This document shows positions 27,760-38,480 of a DNA stretch of 64,000 nt, piece after piece. The position numbers and the translations under genes are program-made. The stretch's first letter is position 1, and each line of letters starts with the position of its first letter. The notes beneath the pieces were generated by a model. That model worked only from the letters and a program-made list of their open reading frames with translations, searched no databases and had not been told where the DNA came from. Source of the DNA: Ziziphus jujuba (Eukaryota; Streptophyta; Magnoliopsida; Rosales; Rhamnaceae); assembly GCF_031755915.1 (NCBI RefSeq), contig NC_083382.1, positions 10,719,501-10,783,500 on the forward strand, read 5' to 3'.

Positions 27760-28235
27760 TACTGAATAATATGGTACCCCAAACAATTGTCTTAACAGCC
27801 TAATATGGAAAAGCAGCAAAAGCAGAAGAAAGAAAAAAAAAGAAAAAAAAGAAGTGATTCGAAGCGCACCATCTCAGGAATTAAAAAATGACAATTTTGA
27901 CACTACAATAGAGCAAAAAAGATAAGAAGCAATTAGTTTTCTTCCCAATATAGAAAGCCTCAATTTTACCAATGTCTTACCCAGCGGCCATCATACAAAT
28001 AAAGCTTGTACCTAAGCAGAAACTAATCGACATAAGTAGAAACTAACACTAGACAAGCTTCATTACAAAATTTTCTATTTGTTTTCCTTCCCAATGATAC
28101 ATTCATAATTTATGAAATGCAAGGGGTGTAATTCATTAAGTAAAATCGTGGGCTCCGTGAAACTTATCATGAAGCAGATTTAGCATAACATCTTTGCTTG
28201 CAACATAGATACCCATATTAGCAACATAGATGAGC
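27760..28235 (-). pseudogene. AGPase small-subunit gene fragment (copy A)
   Basis: Short pieces match the intact gene at 58488-61471 in the same orientation. About 27955-28010 matches exon 5 (ACCAATGTCTT and GCCATCATACAAATAA). About 28147-28235 matches part of exon 4 (GGGCTCCGTGAAACTTATC and ACATAGATACCCATA). The stretch between them matches intron 4. About 27780-27935 resembles intron 8. Exons 1-3 and 6-9 are missing and the pieces contain indels. It is non-functional. Confidence 0.88.
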
Positions 28236-28620
28236 CTATGGCCACTCCCAATGATATATATATATTCCTACATGAGACATTGAACAAATTTCAGTTAAGT
28301 CTAACCGAAAAAGTCAAGGGAAGTATAAAATTAATTAACTAACCTTGAGATAATGAAACAAAGAATTTAGAAGTGGGTTAACCAGCGGATTCTCCAATGC
28401 AAAACAAAATGCAAAGCAAAACAACATGTAATATGATGATGATGATGTAAATGGGCAACGCTGAAATTGAGTAAAACCCATTTCCTTCGAACCAAAATCT
28501 TCAAAAAATATATAAATATTGATTTTTAAGAATTAAAAAAAAAAGGGTAATTAGAAAAAGAAGCAAGAAAGAAGGAAAAGAAAAGTGGTTAATAGGCAAA
28601 TGAACCAATACATTATTGGT
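28226..28620 (-). pseudogene. Rearranged CAX gene fragment fused to AGPase sequence
   Basis: From about 28226, AGPase exon 4 sequence passes directly into CAX sequence. About 28229-28300 matches CAX exon 9 and its flank (compare 21517-21585: GATGAGCCTATGGCCACTCC and GAGACATTGAACAAATTT). From about 28318 it matches the CAX 5' UTR intron donor and leader (compare 24176-24480: AACCTTGAGATAATGAAAC). Some 2.6 kb of CAX between these two parts is absent. Copy B has no CAX sequence here, so the fragment is specific to copy A. Confidence 0.88.
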
Positions 28621-28675
28621 ATTCCCATGAACCATGTATAATGCTTATTGCACATATATATATATAAAGTAATTT

Positions 28676-28767
28676 TATGGTGTGGACCATCATCCAAAAC
28701 CAACGCTATGCGGACCATCTGCATACGCGTCAACTTTGAGTGCAATCCAAGTGCGGTCCACACCGTA
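28676..28767. mobile_element. Short MITE-like element, 92 bp
   Basis: The ends are inverted repeats: TATGGTGTGGACC at 28676 and GGTCCACACCGTA ending at 28767. The flanks are TA-rich, which hides any target-site duplication. Copy B lacks the element at the matching place (about 41781-41805), where the TA repeat runs straight into TGAGTTCATAAAG. Confidence 0.7.
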
Positions 28768-28984
28768 GAAACTCTCTATGTATATATATATGAAATGAGT
28801 TCATAAAGTAACATATTTGTAACAAACGCAAACAATCAAGAATCCATTTTATTGAAAGTCAATTAATTACAAGGTTCTATTCACCAAAAGAAAAGAATGA
28901 TTTACATTGAAGCTAAACGAATTACAAGAAGAATGATTTACTCAAGTGCACCTTTTTGATCATCTAATCACTTTATGCCAATCC

Positions 28985-29330
28985 CTTGTTTCAGCATAAA
29001 TAGGGAGGCTTTTCCACTGAAATTTATGAGGCGCATATCACCTAATACAGCAGTCTCATCAACAGCATTTTCAATCTATGCCATGTTTCTTTCACTCTCT
29101 ATATTAATAGCTGGAGAATTCCTTGAACCAGGCACTTGAGAAAAACTAAAGGCTTTGGAAATTGTGGTTTGAAAGTTCTTATTCTGGAGCTTTCTTACAA
29201 CTGAAGGGCATTGAAGGAATAATCTGTAGTACTTTTCTGAGTTTATTATGCTTGCATATCGTATATGTTTATTATGTATATCAAGTTTTTTGTATGTCAG
29301 CTTTTTGTGTCTTACAAAAATGTTCTCCAA
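28985..29330 (-). pseudogene. Fragment of an unidentified gene (copy A)
   Basis: Matches the 3' half of the 223-residue frame at 42245-42916: shared TTTTCCACTGAAATTTATGA, CTTGAACCAGGCACTTGAG and GGGCATTGAAGGAAT. The residual frame at 29076-29330 keeps FSFSQVPGSRNSPA. Similarity ends near 29240. The upstream half is not seen until a small exon-like piece near 30500-30660. Protein family not recognised. Confidence 0.7.
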
Positions 29331-29740
29331 GCTTGCATACCATCTGGGTTTGTTATATATATCAAGCTTTTTATCTGACCTTCAAAAAGCTTTTCCAAGC
29401 TTGCATATTATCTAGGTTTATTATGTGTATTAAGCTTTTTACTGAATCAGATTTGATGGCAAAATCATCACAACAAGCTTGCATAATTGTATGTAAGCTT
29501 TTTGTAAGACAATTTATTATGTAAATAAGCTATTCGTAAGACAGCTTTTTATGGCTTTATTAAAAATCAGCAAGCTAGCTTGTTATGTATATTAGTAGAA
29601 TTTGAACCTAGGTTTTTAAGATTTTGAGCTCTAATATCATATTAAATTATCACTGATCCAAAAAGCTTAAATTGGTAGAATATAAATTTATTATATATAT
29701 CAAGCTTGATATAAGCTGTTGGAATATAGGTTTATTATCT
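29240..29740. repeat. Degenerate AAGCTT-rich tandem repeat
   Basis: Repeated phrases such as CAAGCTTGCATA, GGTTTATTATGT and TATCAAGCTTTTTGT recur many times with spacings of roughly 60-100 bases. No coding sequence. It is absent from copy B at the matching position. Confidence 0.65.
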
Positions 29741-30400
29741 ATATTAAGCTTGTCTAACATTCATCTTCACTTGTCGAACATTTTGGTCCTTACAAGTGTC
29801 AATTTTTCTTCATTTTGATCTTTACAAATGTTAATTCTTTAAATGTGTGGTAATGTAATGGTGATGAAATTTGATCCTAAAAACTATCAAGCTTGATATA
29901 TGCTGTATCCCCTCACTTGTAGGCCGGTTCTTCTCCATTGTGGTCTTTACAAGTGTCAATTCTTTAAATATATCATAAAGTGAGGTTTTCTCCCTCATTT
30001 GTTGGCCATTTTGGTCCTTACTAAGTATCAATTCTTCTCCATTTTGGTTCTTACAAATGAGGTGGTAACATGATAGTGGTTACCCTAACTTGTAGGCCAT
30101 TTTGATCCTTACAAATATCAATTCTTCTCTATTTTAGTTCTTACAAATATTAATTTTTTAAATTTGTGGTAATGTGACGGTGGTGAGATTTAATCCCCAT
30201 TTTAATCCTTACAAGAGTCAAATGTGATGATAGTTTCCCTCACTTGTACGTTATTTTGATCTTTACAAGTATCAATTCTTCTCCATTTTGGTCATGTACC
30301 TTATATGTGTCAATTTTTTAAATTAAGTGTGCAAGTGTCAATTAACCCTCACTTATAGGCCATTTTGATCCTTACAAATGTAAATTTTTTCTAAAATTTT
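29740..30400. repeat. Degenerate minisatellite, units of about 100-150 bp
   Basis: About six imperfect units contain CCCTCACTTGTAGGCC, CATTTTGATCCTTACAA, CAATTCTTCTCCATTTTGG and GTGGTAATGTGACGGTGGT. Unit lengths vary and the array ends near 30400. It is specific to copy A. Confidence 0.75.
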
Positions 30401-30499
30401 GAATACCTAATTAAATTATCACTGATATCAAAAAGATAAAATATTAAAATATAGGTTTCTTATGTATATCAAATTTTTTGTAACAGCAACCAAGAACAA

Positions 30500-30710
30500 A
30501 GAATGAAGCTGGTGAAAAAGTGCTTACCTCAACTGTGGAGCTATCATGGATTCTAAAGTCAATAAAATCTTTCATCTTTCATTCACTAGATTGAATAACC
30601 AATTCGTCTCAGCATCTACACCAAAAGTGTCGTTCTTCCTCAGTTTGTTTGATCAATTTCTTGGTGTTGAAATGCTTTGTTGGTGTTTCATGAAAGTATA
30701 TGGATTTTCG
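30500..30710 (-). pseudogene. Upstream exon remnant of the unidentified gene (copy A)
   Basis: On the minus strand, frames such as TFGVDAETNWLFNLVNE lead to TCCACAGTTGAG/GTAAGCAC, a good donor at about 30525. Copy B has the matching sequence at about 43000-43096, with NWLFNLVKERSKILSKFK open but the donor changed to ATAAGC. The two copies are clearly related. In copy A the frame is broken by a TGA after LVNER. Confidence 0.55.
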
Positions 30711-30825
30711 ATTTTCTTGGTCTTCGAGTGATTTTTCAATATGGCTCACAAAAAGTTTTGATAATGGCTAGTAGGACGTTGGGAGTGGGCTCGTTCCATG
30801 GGTATTTTTAATATAGGATTAACAT

Positions 30826-30847
30826 TAAATAAAGGACACGTGTACTA

Positions 30848-30891
<44 letters not shown>

Positions 30892-31071
30892 TTTTCTGAA
30901 ATGAGTGAAAAAATTCTAATGCCATGTCTTCACAGTCAAAATTCTTCTACCAAACGGTGTCCCCAGCATCAATTTTCTGATGTGGCAAGAGATCCTGCCA
31001 CATGCACAACATTTTAGTCAAAATAAATTAATTTACATTTATTACACTAATTAAGGACACGTGTAATATTA

Positions 31072-31102
<31 letters not shown>

Positions 31103-31280
31103 TTTTGTTTTTGAAATCATTGACAAAATTCTAATGCCACAACTTCACGGTCAAAATTCTTCTATGATACAGTGTTTCCTGCATCAATTTTCGGATGTGG
31201 CAAGAGATCCTGCGACATGTACAACATTTTTGCCATATCAATAAAATAAATTAATTTACATTTATTAAACTAATTAATAA
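30826..31280. repeat. Two tandem units of about 220 bp with CACGTG motifs
   Basis: Units share AAGGACACGTGTA, AAATTCTAATGCCA, TGTGGCAAGAGATCCTGC and TTAATTTACATTTATTA. An (ATT)n run (about 30854-30891) and a TA run (31078-31101) follow the CACGTG. Related units occur in copy B at 48200, 50160-50330 and 50790-50900, so the tandem array is older than the segmental duplication. Confidence 0.75.
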
Positions 31281-32780
31281 ATGTAAAATATATTTTAACT
31301 TAAACAATATGTATTAACTTTGCTTGTTTTTCTAAAAAAAGTCAATGATTAATCTAAAACTTTTTATCAGCATTAAAAAAAAAAAGTTAAAATCTTTAGT
31401 CTTTATATAAATATTAAAATGTCTTGACACACCTAACAATCAATTAAAGATGTGGAGTACTATCTCATAATTCATAATCAGCTTACAAGCCTTAAAAGCT
31501 TTTACAATTTATCTATGCAATCACAATGTTCCCAATGAAAAACTCAGGCAATTAAAGTCATCATCATCTCTGTAAACATCAAGTCTTGAGTTCAATTCAG
31601 GAATATAATGTCTTCAAAATACTTAACAAGAAAAAAGTCACTTAAAAAATGAGTGGAATACAGGTATCTTTTACGTCTTCCCTCTTATTTAAAACTTTTT
31701 TTCTCATTAAAAGAAAAGGAATAGCTGGTGTGCCAATCAATTATATGCTTACATTTGTTCAGCTGGATGCATGAATAATGGCATACACAGAGATCATATT
31801 CAATAAATATATATATATATATATATATAGACACTTTCTCATACTCCTATAAGTTGATAAAAAGCATTGTCACAGAAGTGAGACCATTAAATTAGGATTC
31901 CAGGACCCTAATAATTTACTGTACTATGCACAAAAAAGGAAATTCACTATTATTATGTACCAAAGGAGTTTATGATGTTGTACATTTCAGTTTATCATCA
32001 GTCTCCTGCTAGCTATCAAATTTTAATAACTTAATTCATCCATTTTATGACACTAATAATTTACTGTGCTACTGATTTATTATCATTATCCTTACTATTG
32101 ATTTATTATCATTATCCTTTTGATACTCTGTTCCGGTGCTTTTCTCCTCTAAAAATTGTCCCATCTGACAGGAGACTCGGCTTCCTCGAGAGAAATAACC
32201 ACCATTTGCTCCCATAGGCCAAAATAAAGACTAGAAAAGCCTTTTTCCTGCCTAATCTCGAGCAGTCACCGATCGAGAAAATGGCACATGAAAGCAACAG
32301 AACATCTGGAAGCTGACAAATTAAGATGACAACCTCCCATTTTTTAACTCAACCCTTCATCTCATTTCCTAATATCTTTGTTGATCATACAGTTATTTGT
32401 TTACACCATCTCAACCATATTCAAATATATAATCTCCATTCCTCGTATCAATGATGAACATATCTGCATTGATATTCCAGCACATCAACTTCATGCAACC
32501 AACACTTCCACGTAAAGTCCTTTTGGAGCCATATGAATTCAAGAACAATATTTAAATGTCATCACCACCTTAAAAACTTATTTTAAGCATGCTCTGCCTC
32601 AAGTGAAACTTAATTTTTGCAATGTCAACTGATATGCCAGCGGTGATACTAATGGATGTTAAAAACAAATAGATTTCGAGTTCTTTTCACTCTCATTGAA
32701 AGGTATCAGAATATAATTATCATATAACTATGTCATATCTGAATCGACCAAAATATCAAAGGTTGTCATGATTCATTTTC
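31281..32780. other. Shared tail of the duplication, then AT-rich spacer
   Basis: 31281-32290 matches 50900-51905 well (for example CAGCTTACAAGCCTTAAAAG and TTGTCCCATCTGACAGGAGA). No open gene. The conserved block at 32110-32290 has a 61-codon frame on the minus strand, not preserved convincingly in copy B. 32291-32780 shows nothing recognisable. Confidence 0.55.
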
Positions 32781-34660
32781 TCAAGCTTCAGCAGCAGCTA
32801 TCTCAGAATCCAACTGGCTTAGTAGTTGCTTATTTACATGTTTTACAAATGACATCATGTCAAAAATGATGCTTGGATCTACATCAGCACACCTCATTTT
32901 GTCAACCCACAAACGTGTTCTTTCCTATTCACAAAAAAAGAAACAGCCAAGCTCATTTGAGATTCCTCTTCTGCAGTGGCATCCACTATACAGTACCTAC
33001 CCACCTACAAAACAGATCAGATCATTGGAGAACTTACGAGCTAGAGACAATTGATGACTGCAGAATGCAAAGAATAGTCTGATAAATAAATTTATGTCAC
33101 CTTTGTCAATGTAATTATTACAGGGAACCCAGGTCTGTCAAATTGCAACAATTTGTCATCGCTTATGTCAACCTCTGGTTCCTCATCACCTGAGGCACCG
33201 GCTGCAACATGAACCCTTGGGATGCCTGTATTGCTCAAACCAGGAAATAAATGGATTAATACAAAAACTATCAACCGTGAATTTTATGAAGCCATCAAGG
33301 AGGAGTAGATAGAGGAAAGCTGCAGAACTTTTTTTAATATCATGTCTTTAACGAGAAGCAGTCAACAAAGGAAAGGTCTGGAACAGAGAGATTTTTTCCA
33401 ATAGTTCAATAATTCTGCTTCGATAAGTTATTTAGAACACTTCTGTGGCTTATTTGATTGCCAGTTTTTATCAATAGCCAGCAAATTCCATTTTGACCTA
33501 TCCAGTTTAATTGCATAAACAAAAATAATGTGTGTAAATACAAAGGAAATATAAGAAACTACCTTAACAGCAGCATGTAGGGCATCTAGCATATTTCCAC
33601 CTGAACTAATAACAAGGCCATCAATGTAAAGATCCCAACAAATCCTTCCTTCGACAACTACTAAAGATGAAAGGGAAATTCCAGCACCTGAAGACAAATT
33701 ACAAAAACCTCTATATAAGATCAAAAGGGGTAGAGAAATAAATGTAATACAGAATTCATACATATTTCCAGTTGAAAAAATGCAAATGTGAAAAGGCAAT
33801 TTTATGGTCACTTTTTTAGTGTAATGAGAATAACCAGCTCCACTTTTACCACCAAAGAGACAACATTGACGAGCAACTGATAGTTTCATTGACAACTCCT
33901 CACCTCCTTTACTCTATGGTCATTTGTCAAAAATCAGCTTATATAGAACTAACAGTAAAAGAGTAGTACTAGGAAGTAGCAAAATTTATAACCATCCTTT
34001 GCAACATGCTACCATAAAGACACAAAAGCAATCAACATATGCATGAAAAGTTAAATTTCATTTCACTACATAATGAGGGAAGGCTTCAAACCGGTTAGAG
34101 CATGTGCATGAAAAGCTAAACTTCATTATATGTTTCAGCAGAACTCTTTATAACAACATTTCCTTACAAATAATAATACTACTTCAATCAATAATAGTGA
34201 AAAGGAAATCTATATAACCTTAACATAGATATTAGAAGTAAAATAAATGAGTCCACAACCTCAAAAATTGGTGCTGCAGTTGGACTGCAATCAACATATG
34301 TAGCGACCTTCCCTTTAACTTCCAAAATCAATTAAATTGAACAGAAAAAGGAAGCGAGGGAGTACACGACCAAGACCTTAAATTTACCTTCACACTGGCA
34401 ATAACATCAGTGGAACCCATCCTGACCCTTGCTGAACCATTTGCCTGCAATAAGGCCATAAAAATCAGAAAATACATAAAAATTAGTAGAAGTTCATGAG
34501 GTCAGCCAAAAGAACTATCTAAAATAATATAAACCAACTATTAATTTCAAAAAGCATCAACATCATAATGTACCCGGGGAATGACACCAGTTTCAACATA
34601 GATGGACCGGTAAGTTAATCGTTCCGACCATCAATGTGCAGGTCTTGAGCAATACCACCT
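32781..34660 (-). pseudogene. Exosome subunit RRP42-like pseudogene
   Basis: Exon-like blocks on the minus strand: about 34660-34574, 34444-34388, 34318-34260, 33913-33835, 33687-33563, 33240-33101 and 33004-32781. They give, in order, GGIAQDLHIDGR, ANGSARVRMGSTDVIASVK, GKVATYVDCSPTAAPIFE, GGEELSMKLSVARQCCLFGG, LSSLVVVEGRICWDLYIDGL, PEVDISDDKLLQFDRP and QMSLAVSFFVNRKEHVCGLT. This is the RNase PH-like core subunit RRP42 of the RNA exosome. Lesions: a frameshift in the first block; loss of the usual AELGRPSS-type stretch after ASVK; TG instead of AG before 33240; a TGA after CGLTK followed by a frameshift before DPSIIFDMMSFVKHV. The extreme N terminus is missing. It is clearly decayed, with introns kept, so it arose by DNA duplication rather than retroposition. 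Confidence 0.92.
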
Positions 34661-35109
34661 TAAATGAAATGCTTTTCTCCTAGAGATAGTACCAAATTTA
34701 ACTTTCTTTCATTTTGTTATTATTTCAGTACCAAATTTAAAAATGAGTCTGTTTTGTTGAAATATCAATTTAGTAAGTTAATAATTAGTTCGAGTGTTTT
34801 TGAAGAGATTTTCTTGTGAAAAATCATAATTGAGAAGGAGATGGTTTGGTTCACAACAGGACAATTTGGCTTTTCCACTTATATGTCCAGATTGGAATGC
34901 AGACGAAGAATCATTACTTCTGGAGGTATTTCTGTTTTCTTGTTTCATATTTTGCTTTTTTCTTAATCCACTTTGTTTTATTACTTTCTTTTTGTTTTGT
35001 TTTGTTTTAGTTTATGGTGATTTTTCTGCTTTTCATTGTATCTCTTAGCACTTTGTGTTTGAAACTTTTGCACTCTTTAGGGTATAATGCTACTATATGC
35101 ATGAACAAA

Positions 35110-35134
35110 CCCCCCCCCCCCCCCCCCCCCCCCC
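35110..35134 (+). repeat. 25-base poly(C) run
   Basis: Uninterrupted C run followed by TCTCTTCAATG, inside the ADA2 pseudogene. It is striking in such AT-rich DNA. It could be an assembly or sequencing artefact in exact length. Confidence 0.85.
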
Positions 35135-35942
35135 TCTCTTCAATGTCAAAACGCCTGCACACAAACACACACACAAAAACGTCGCTCTACCAACTGTTTT
35201 TATGATTTTTCTGCGTAGGACTTGTCCCATGTCATGAAAAAGAGCAGGGAGCAGCTCCTTGCCATGGCCAAAGAATTCAAGAAAGGTTAGTTTGCCTTTG
35301 ATTTCATACATAATTAATTTTTACTTTATATATGATCTCCTTAAACTGTAGCAACTGTTGCTCCTATATATTGAGTTAGAAAACCTGGTAATTTTCTGGC
35401 CAAACAGTTAAAAATTTAGAGAGTGTCAGAAAGTAATTGTGCACACTTAACGCGGCAATAATTTTCTCTGGAAATCCTATTCAAGAAAAAGCAGTAGGTA
35501 TTTCTTGCTATACTTATATTTGCATTTCTTTGGTTACTTCTTTTATAGATACCATGAAGCAAGCCTTTAATGTAATCCATTCACTGTTCTTGTTTCTGAA
35601 AAATTATGTTTTTTTTTTTTTGGTGATTGTTCTTTACTACTCTTTGTTATTAATGGAACGATGTATAAAATTATGTGGATTAAGTTTTCTCATTTTCACC
35701 TTTTTTTTCCCCCTCTTTTTCGCTGCAGAAGTTCCAATGCTTGGGAAGGTTACAGTGGAAGAAAGAGTCCCCCCTTCTCAGAGAGAGTCAAGTATATATA
35801 TATATATATATATATCCATCATTTTACGTATTCTTGGTTTGAATGCAGTTGCTTAATTTTTATTTATTTATTTATTTTTTGGATGTTCCCAATCCAATCA
35901 GATATGACGAATCAAGAAAAGGTTTCCTCAATCTTCAGCTCG

Positions 35943-36016
35943 CTTAACTTCTGGTACAGAAACCAATATTCTTGAGACTCTTAACTTCTGGTACAGAAAC
36001 CAATATTCTTGAGACA
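35943..36016. repeat. 37 bp tandem duplication in an ADA2 pseudo-exon
   Basis: CTTAACTTCTGGTACAGAAA and the following CCAATATTCTTGAGA occur twice with a 37-base period (starts 35943 and 35980). A 37-base unit shifts the frame, which adds to the decay of the ADA2 locus. Confidence 0.9.
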
Positions 36017-37110
36017 ATGTTTCCTCATGGGGATTTCTGTTTATATATTTTGTATGTGTCATGTACAACTGACAAAGCATGTATCTTATTGAAATCAAAG
36101 GTAGGTACAGGTTCAGTCTTAGGTGCAGTGAAGAAGACATCTAACAAAATCCAGATCAATGATGAAGCTAAAGCAGAAGATTTGCTTTCTGAATTACATC
36201 TTATGTTACGGTCATTGCTTATCTAATGCATTTTCCCTTGGGTTGATCCTTATGACTCCAAAGTTATCAAGTGCATTACATTGGAATGTGGCATTTATCT
36301 TGAATTTTGATATATGTTTCAATATTGGTTGTAAGAAGCTAACTTGAGCATCACAAGCTTGCTGTAGCACATAAAAACTTGCTGTATAGGGCATTGTTTA
36401 CTTATGTTAAAAGTCTTTTTTTGGATTGAGTTGAGTTCATTTGAAATAATATAATTTATAAAAGTTAAAGATAAAAACTTTTCTGGTCAATTTGTTAGAG
36501 TAAAAGCTAAAAACTTTTCTGGTCAATTTGTTAGAATCATTTATTCACATATTAAAAAAATAAAAATAAAAATAAAATAAAATCAAAAAACAAAAACAAA
36601 ATGATGATATTTGCATTCCATGAATGAATTGGTAAAGGAGCCACAAGTTGAATTTGTGCGGAATTGCAAGTAAAACTCAGGTGGACTGGAGTATCGGAGA
36701 GAAAAAGCTCGGTTGTCGGGGGTTGAGAAACCTTTTAAGATGGAGTTGAGTGGCTACAATTCCAAGAGGCAGGAGTTCGAAATTGAATATGACAATGATG
36801 CAGAGCAGTTGTTGGCAGATATGGAATTTAAGGATTCTGACACCAATACTGAGCGTGAATTAAAACTACAGTACTGCATATTTACTCAAAAAGGTTATTC
36901 AAATGTATGCTTATTTCACCTAAGAAACAATTGAGAGCTTAGGTCGATTGTCAGTATAGATCTTTTAACAAATACCTTAAAATGAAAGAGGGGATGAAAA
37001 TTGTAATTTGCCTTTGGGTTAAAATCTTATTTACCATATTCATGGAGCAACTCTGATGTTCAATATCTGTCCTTTGTCAAACCAGACATGCATATATGCG
37101 CACATAGTGT

Positions 37111-37326
37111 CTACAGTGAGATTGGTCTTAAGGTAAGACCGGCAACAATGGTCCATAAAGTGTATAACATGCTTCATAAGTGGGTAATATTATACCATAA
37201 AATGAGTAACATTTCAAATTTTGGAATGTTACTCATTTCATGGTTAACGATACATATCTATGGACCATGTTACATACTTTATGGGCCATTGTTATTGGTC
37301 TTACCATACATCCAGTCTCACCGTAG
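37111..37326. mobile_element. MITE with long terminal inverted repeats, 216 bp
   Basis: The left half (CTACAGTGAGATTGG, GGTAAGACCGGCAACAATGG, CCATAAAGTGTATAACATG) is the inverted counterpart of the right half (read on the minus strand: CTACGGTGAGACTGG, GGTAAGACCAATAACAATGG, CCATAAAGTATGTAACATGG). The two arms meet in ATGAGTAACATT near 37203-37235. It has no coding capacity. No clear target-site duplication was seen. Confidence 0.85.
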
Positions 37327-38480
37327 AAATTTCCGCATGTTGGTGTATGCACTTTGGAAGTCTGGATTTAACGTACTGTCCATTGTGTGCTTTAATTCTG
37401 GTGATTAAAATTGTTTGGTTTAGTGTATTTAGCTGTTCAAATGAATTTTCGTGATTATTAATACAGCTTTTGAACTTCCAAAAAAATACTGCAACCTTTC
37501 AATAGACTTGATGAGAGGAAATACAAGAAAGACTTCACATTGGAAAGAAATCTGTTTTATCCTGACCCTTTTGAGAAAAATCTCTCACCAGAAGAGAAGG
37601 AGATGCAACTGCAGAATAAGGCTTTCATGCAGTATCGAATTGTCAACAGGATACAAGATCTTCAGGTGTGATGCAGGCAACACCTGACCTCCATGTATTT
37701 TAGTCAAGTTATCATTCATTATGAAGTCAAAAGTATATATTAATACTTTGTGGTTTGGGCATGGTCTTATAAGCTAAGATCCTGTGTCACTCACCTAATT
37801 ACAAATTTGCAAGCAAGCTTGAGCTGCTGGTTGCTGAACAGTTAATGAGGCAAATAGGTTCATTGAACAGAAGAGGAAGAGGGAAACCAAAGAAAGGTGC
37901 ACTTAGAATTAATTAGGAGAGTTCTCGGGCTGGTCCTAGTGGTAAAGGTGCAAAAAGCCCTATCATGTCAATGGTGAAGCACAACGGCCCTCGGGGACTT
38001 GCCAGGGGATCCACACATTACATCTTGGTGGTAAGGGATCAACTTTAACATCACAACCTGTTATTGCAAGCTCCTTGGATGATTGGGACAGCACTGGGTT
38101 GCTAGGGTCTGAACTACTCTCTCATACTATAAGATTTATCATCATTCCTCAATTTATATTTGCTTTGGACGGATTGTAGTTCACAGTATCTTGTATATTT
38201 GCTTGCGATGGATTCTAGTTAACACTATCTTCTACTTTTCTGTATTAATGTCTCTCAATCTCATAAAAGACTCGGTTCCATGCATCCAGGTCAAACAACT
38301 TTGCTGCCAGATCCGAATTCTACCTTGACATTATCTCAACATGCTCCAGATCATATCCACAGAGATGTTGTGGAAAGGCAATCTTACTTAGAAATCTGAT
38401 GCTCATAGCCTTTTCAATGTTGAACCAAGCAAAGTTGATAAGATTGACGATATGGTCATGAAGAAGGGAATTTCATCACG

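Larger units (their letters stand above)
26620..32290. repeat. Segmental duplication, copy A
   Basis: Copy A and copy B (39548-51905) share, in the same order and orientation, the MMP propeptide, AGPase gene fragments, a 3' flank with TGAGTTCATAAAG, an unidentified gene, CACGTG-containing repeats, and a tail ending GATCGAGAAAA (about 32281 and 51904). Similarity is clear by eye but has many substitutions and indels. Copy-specific insertions account for the length difference (5.7 against 12.4 kb). Confidence 0.88.
34850..38480 (+). pseudogene. Transcriptional adaptor ADA2 pseudogene
   Basis: Dispersed exon remnants on the plus strand in ADA2 order: DNLAFPLICPDWNADEE (34853-34921); LSHVMKKSREQLLAMAKE (about 35221-35285); PMLGKVTVEERVPPSQ (35729-35790); LTSGTETNILE (35943-35980, duplicated); VKKTSNKIQINDEAKAE (36127-36180); ELSGYNSKRQEFEIEYDNDA (within 36737-36880); DFTLERNLFYPDPFEKNLSP (37500-37675); a C-terminal SWIRM part near 37920-38480 (LFNVEPSKVDKIDD). 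ADA2 anchors GCN5 in SAGA-type acetyltransferase complexes. The N-terminal ZZ finger is absent. Most of the SANT domain that should follow NADEESLLLE is gone, and the blocks lie in different frames. A MITE and a poly(C) run lie inside. Confidence 0.92.
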
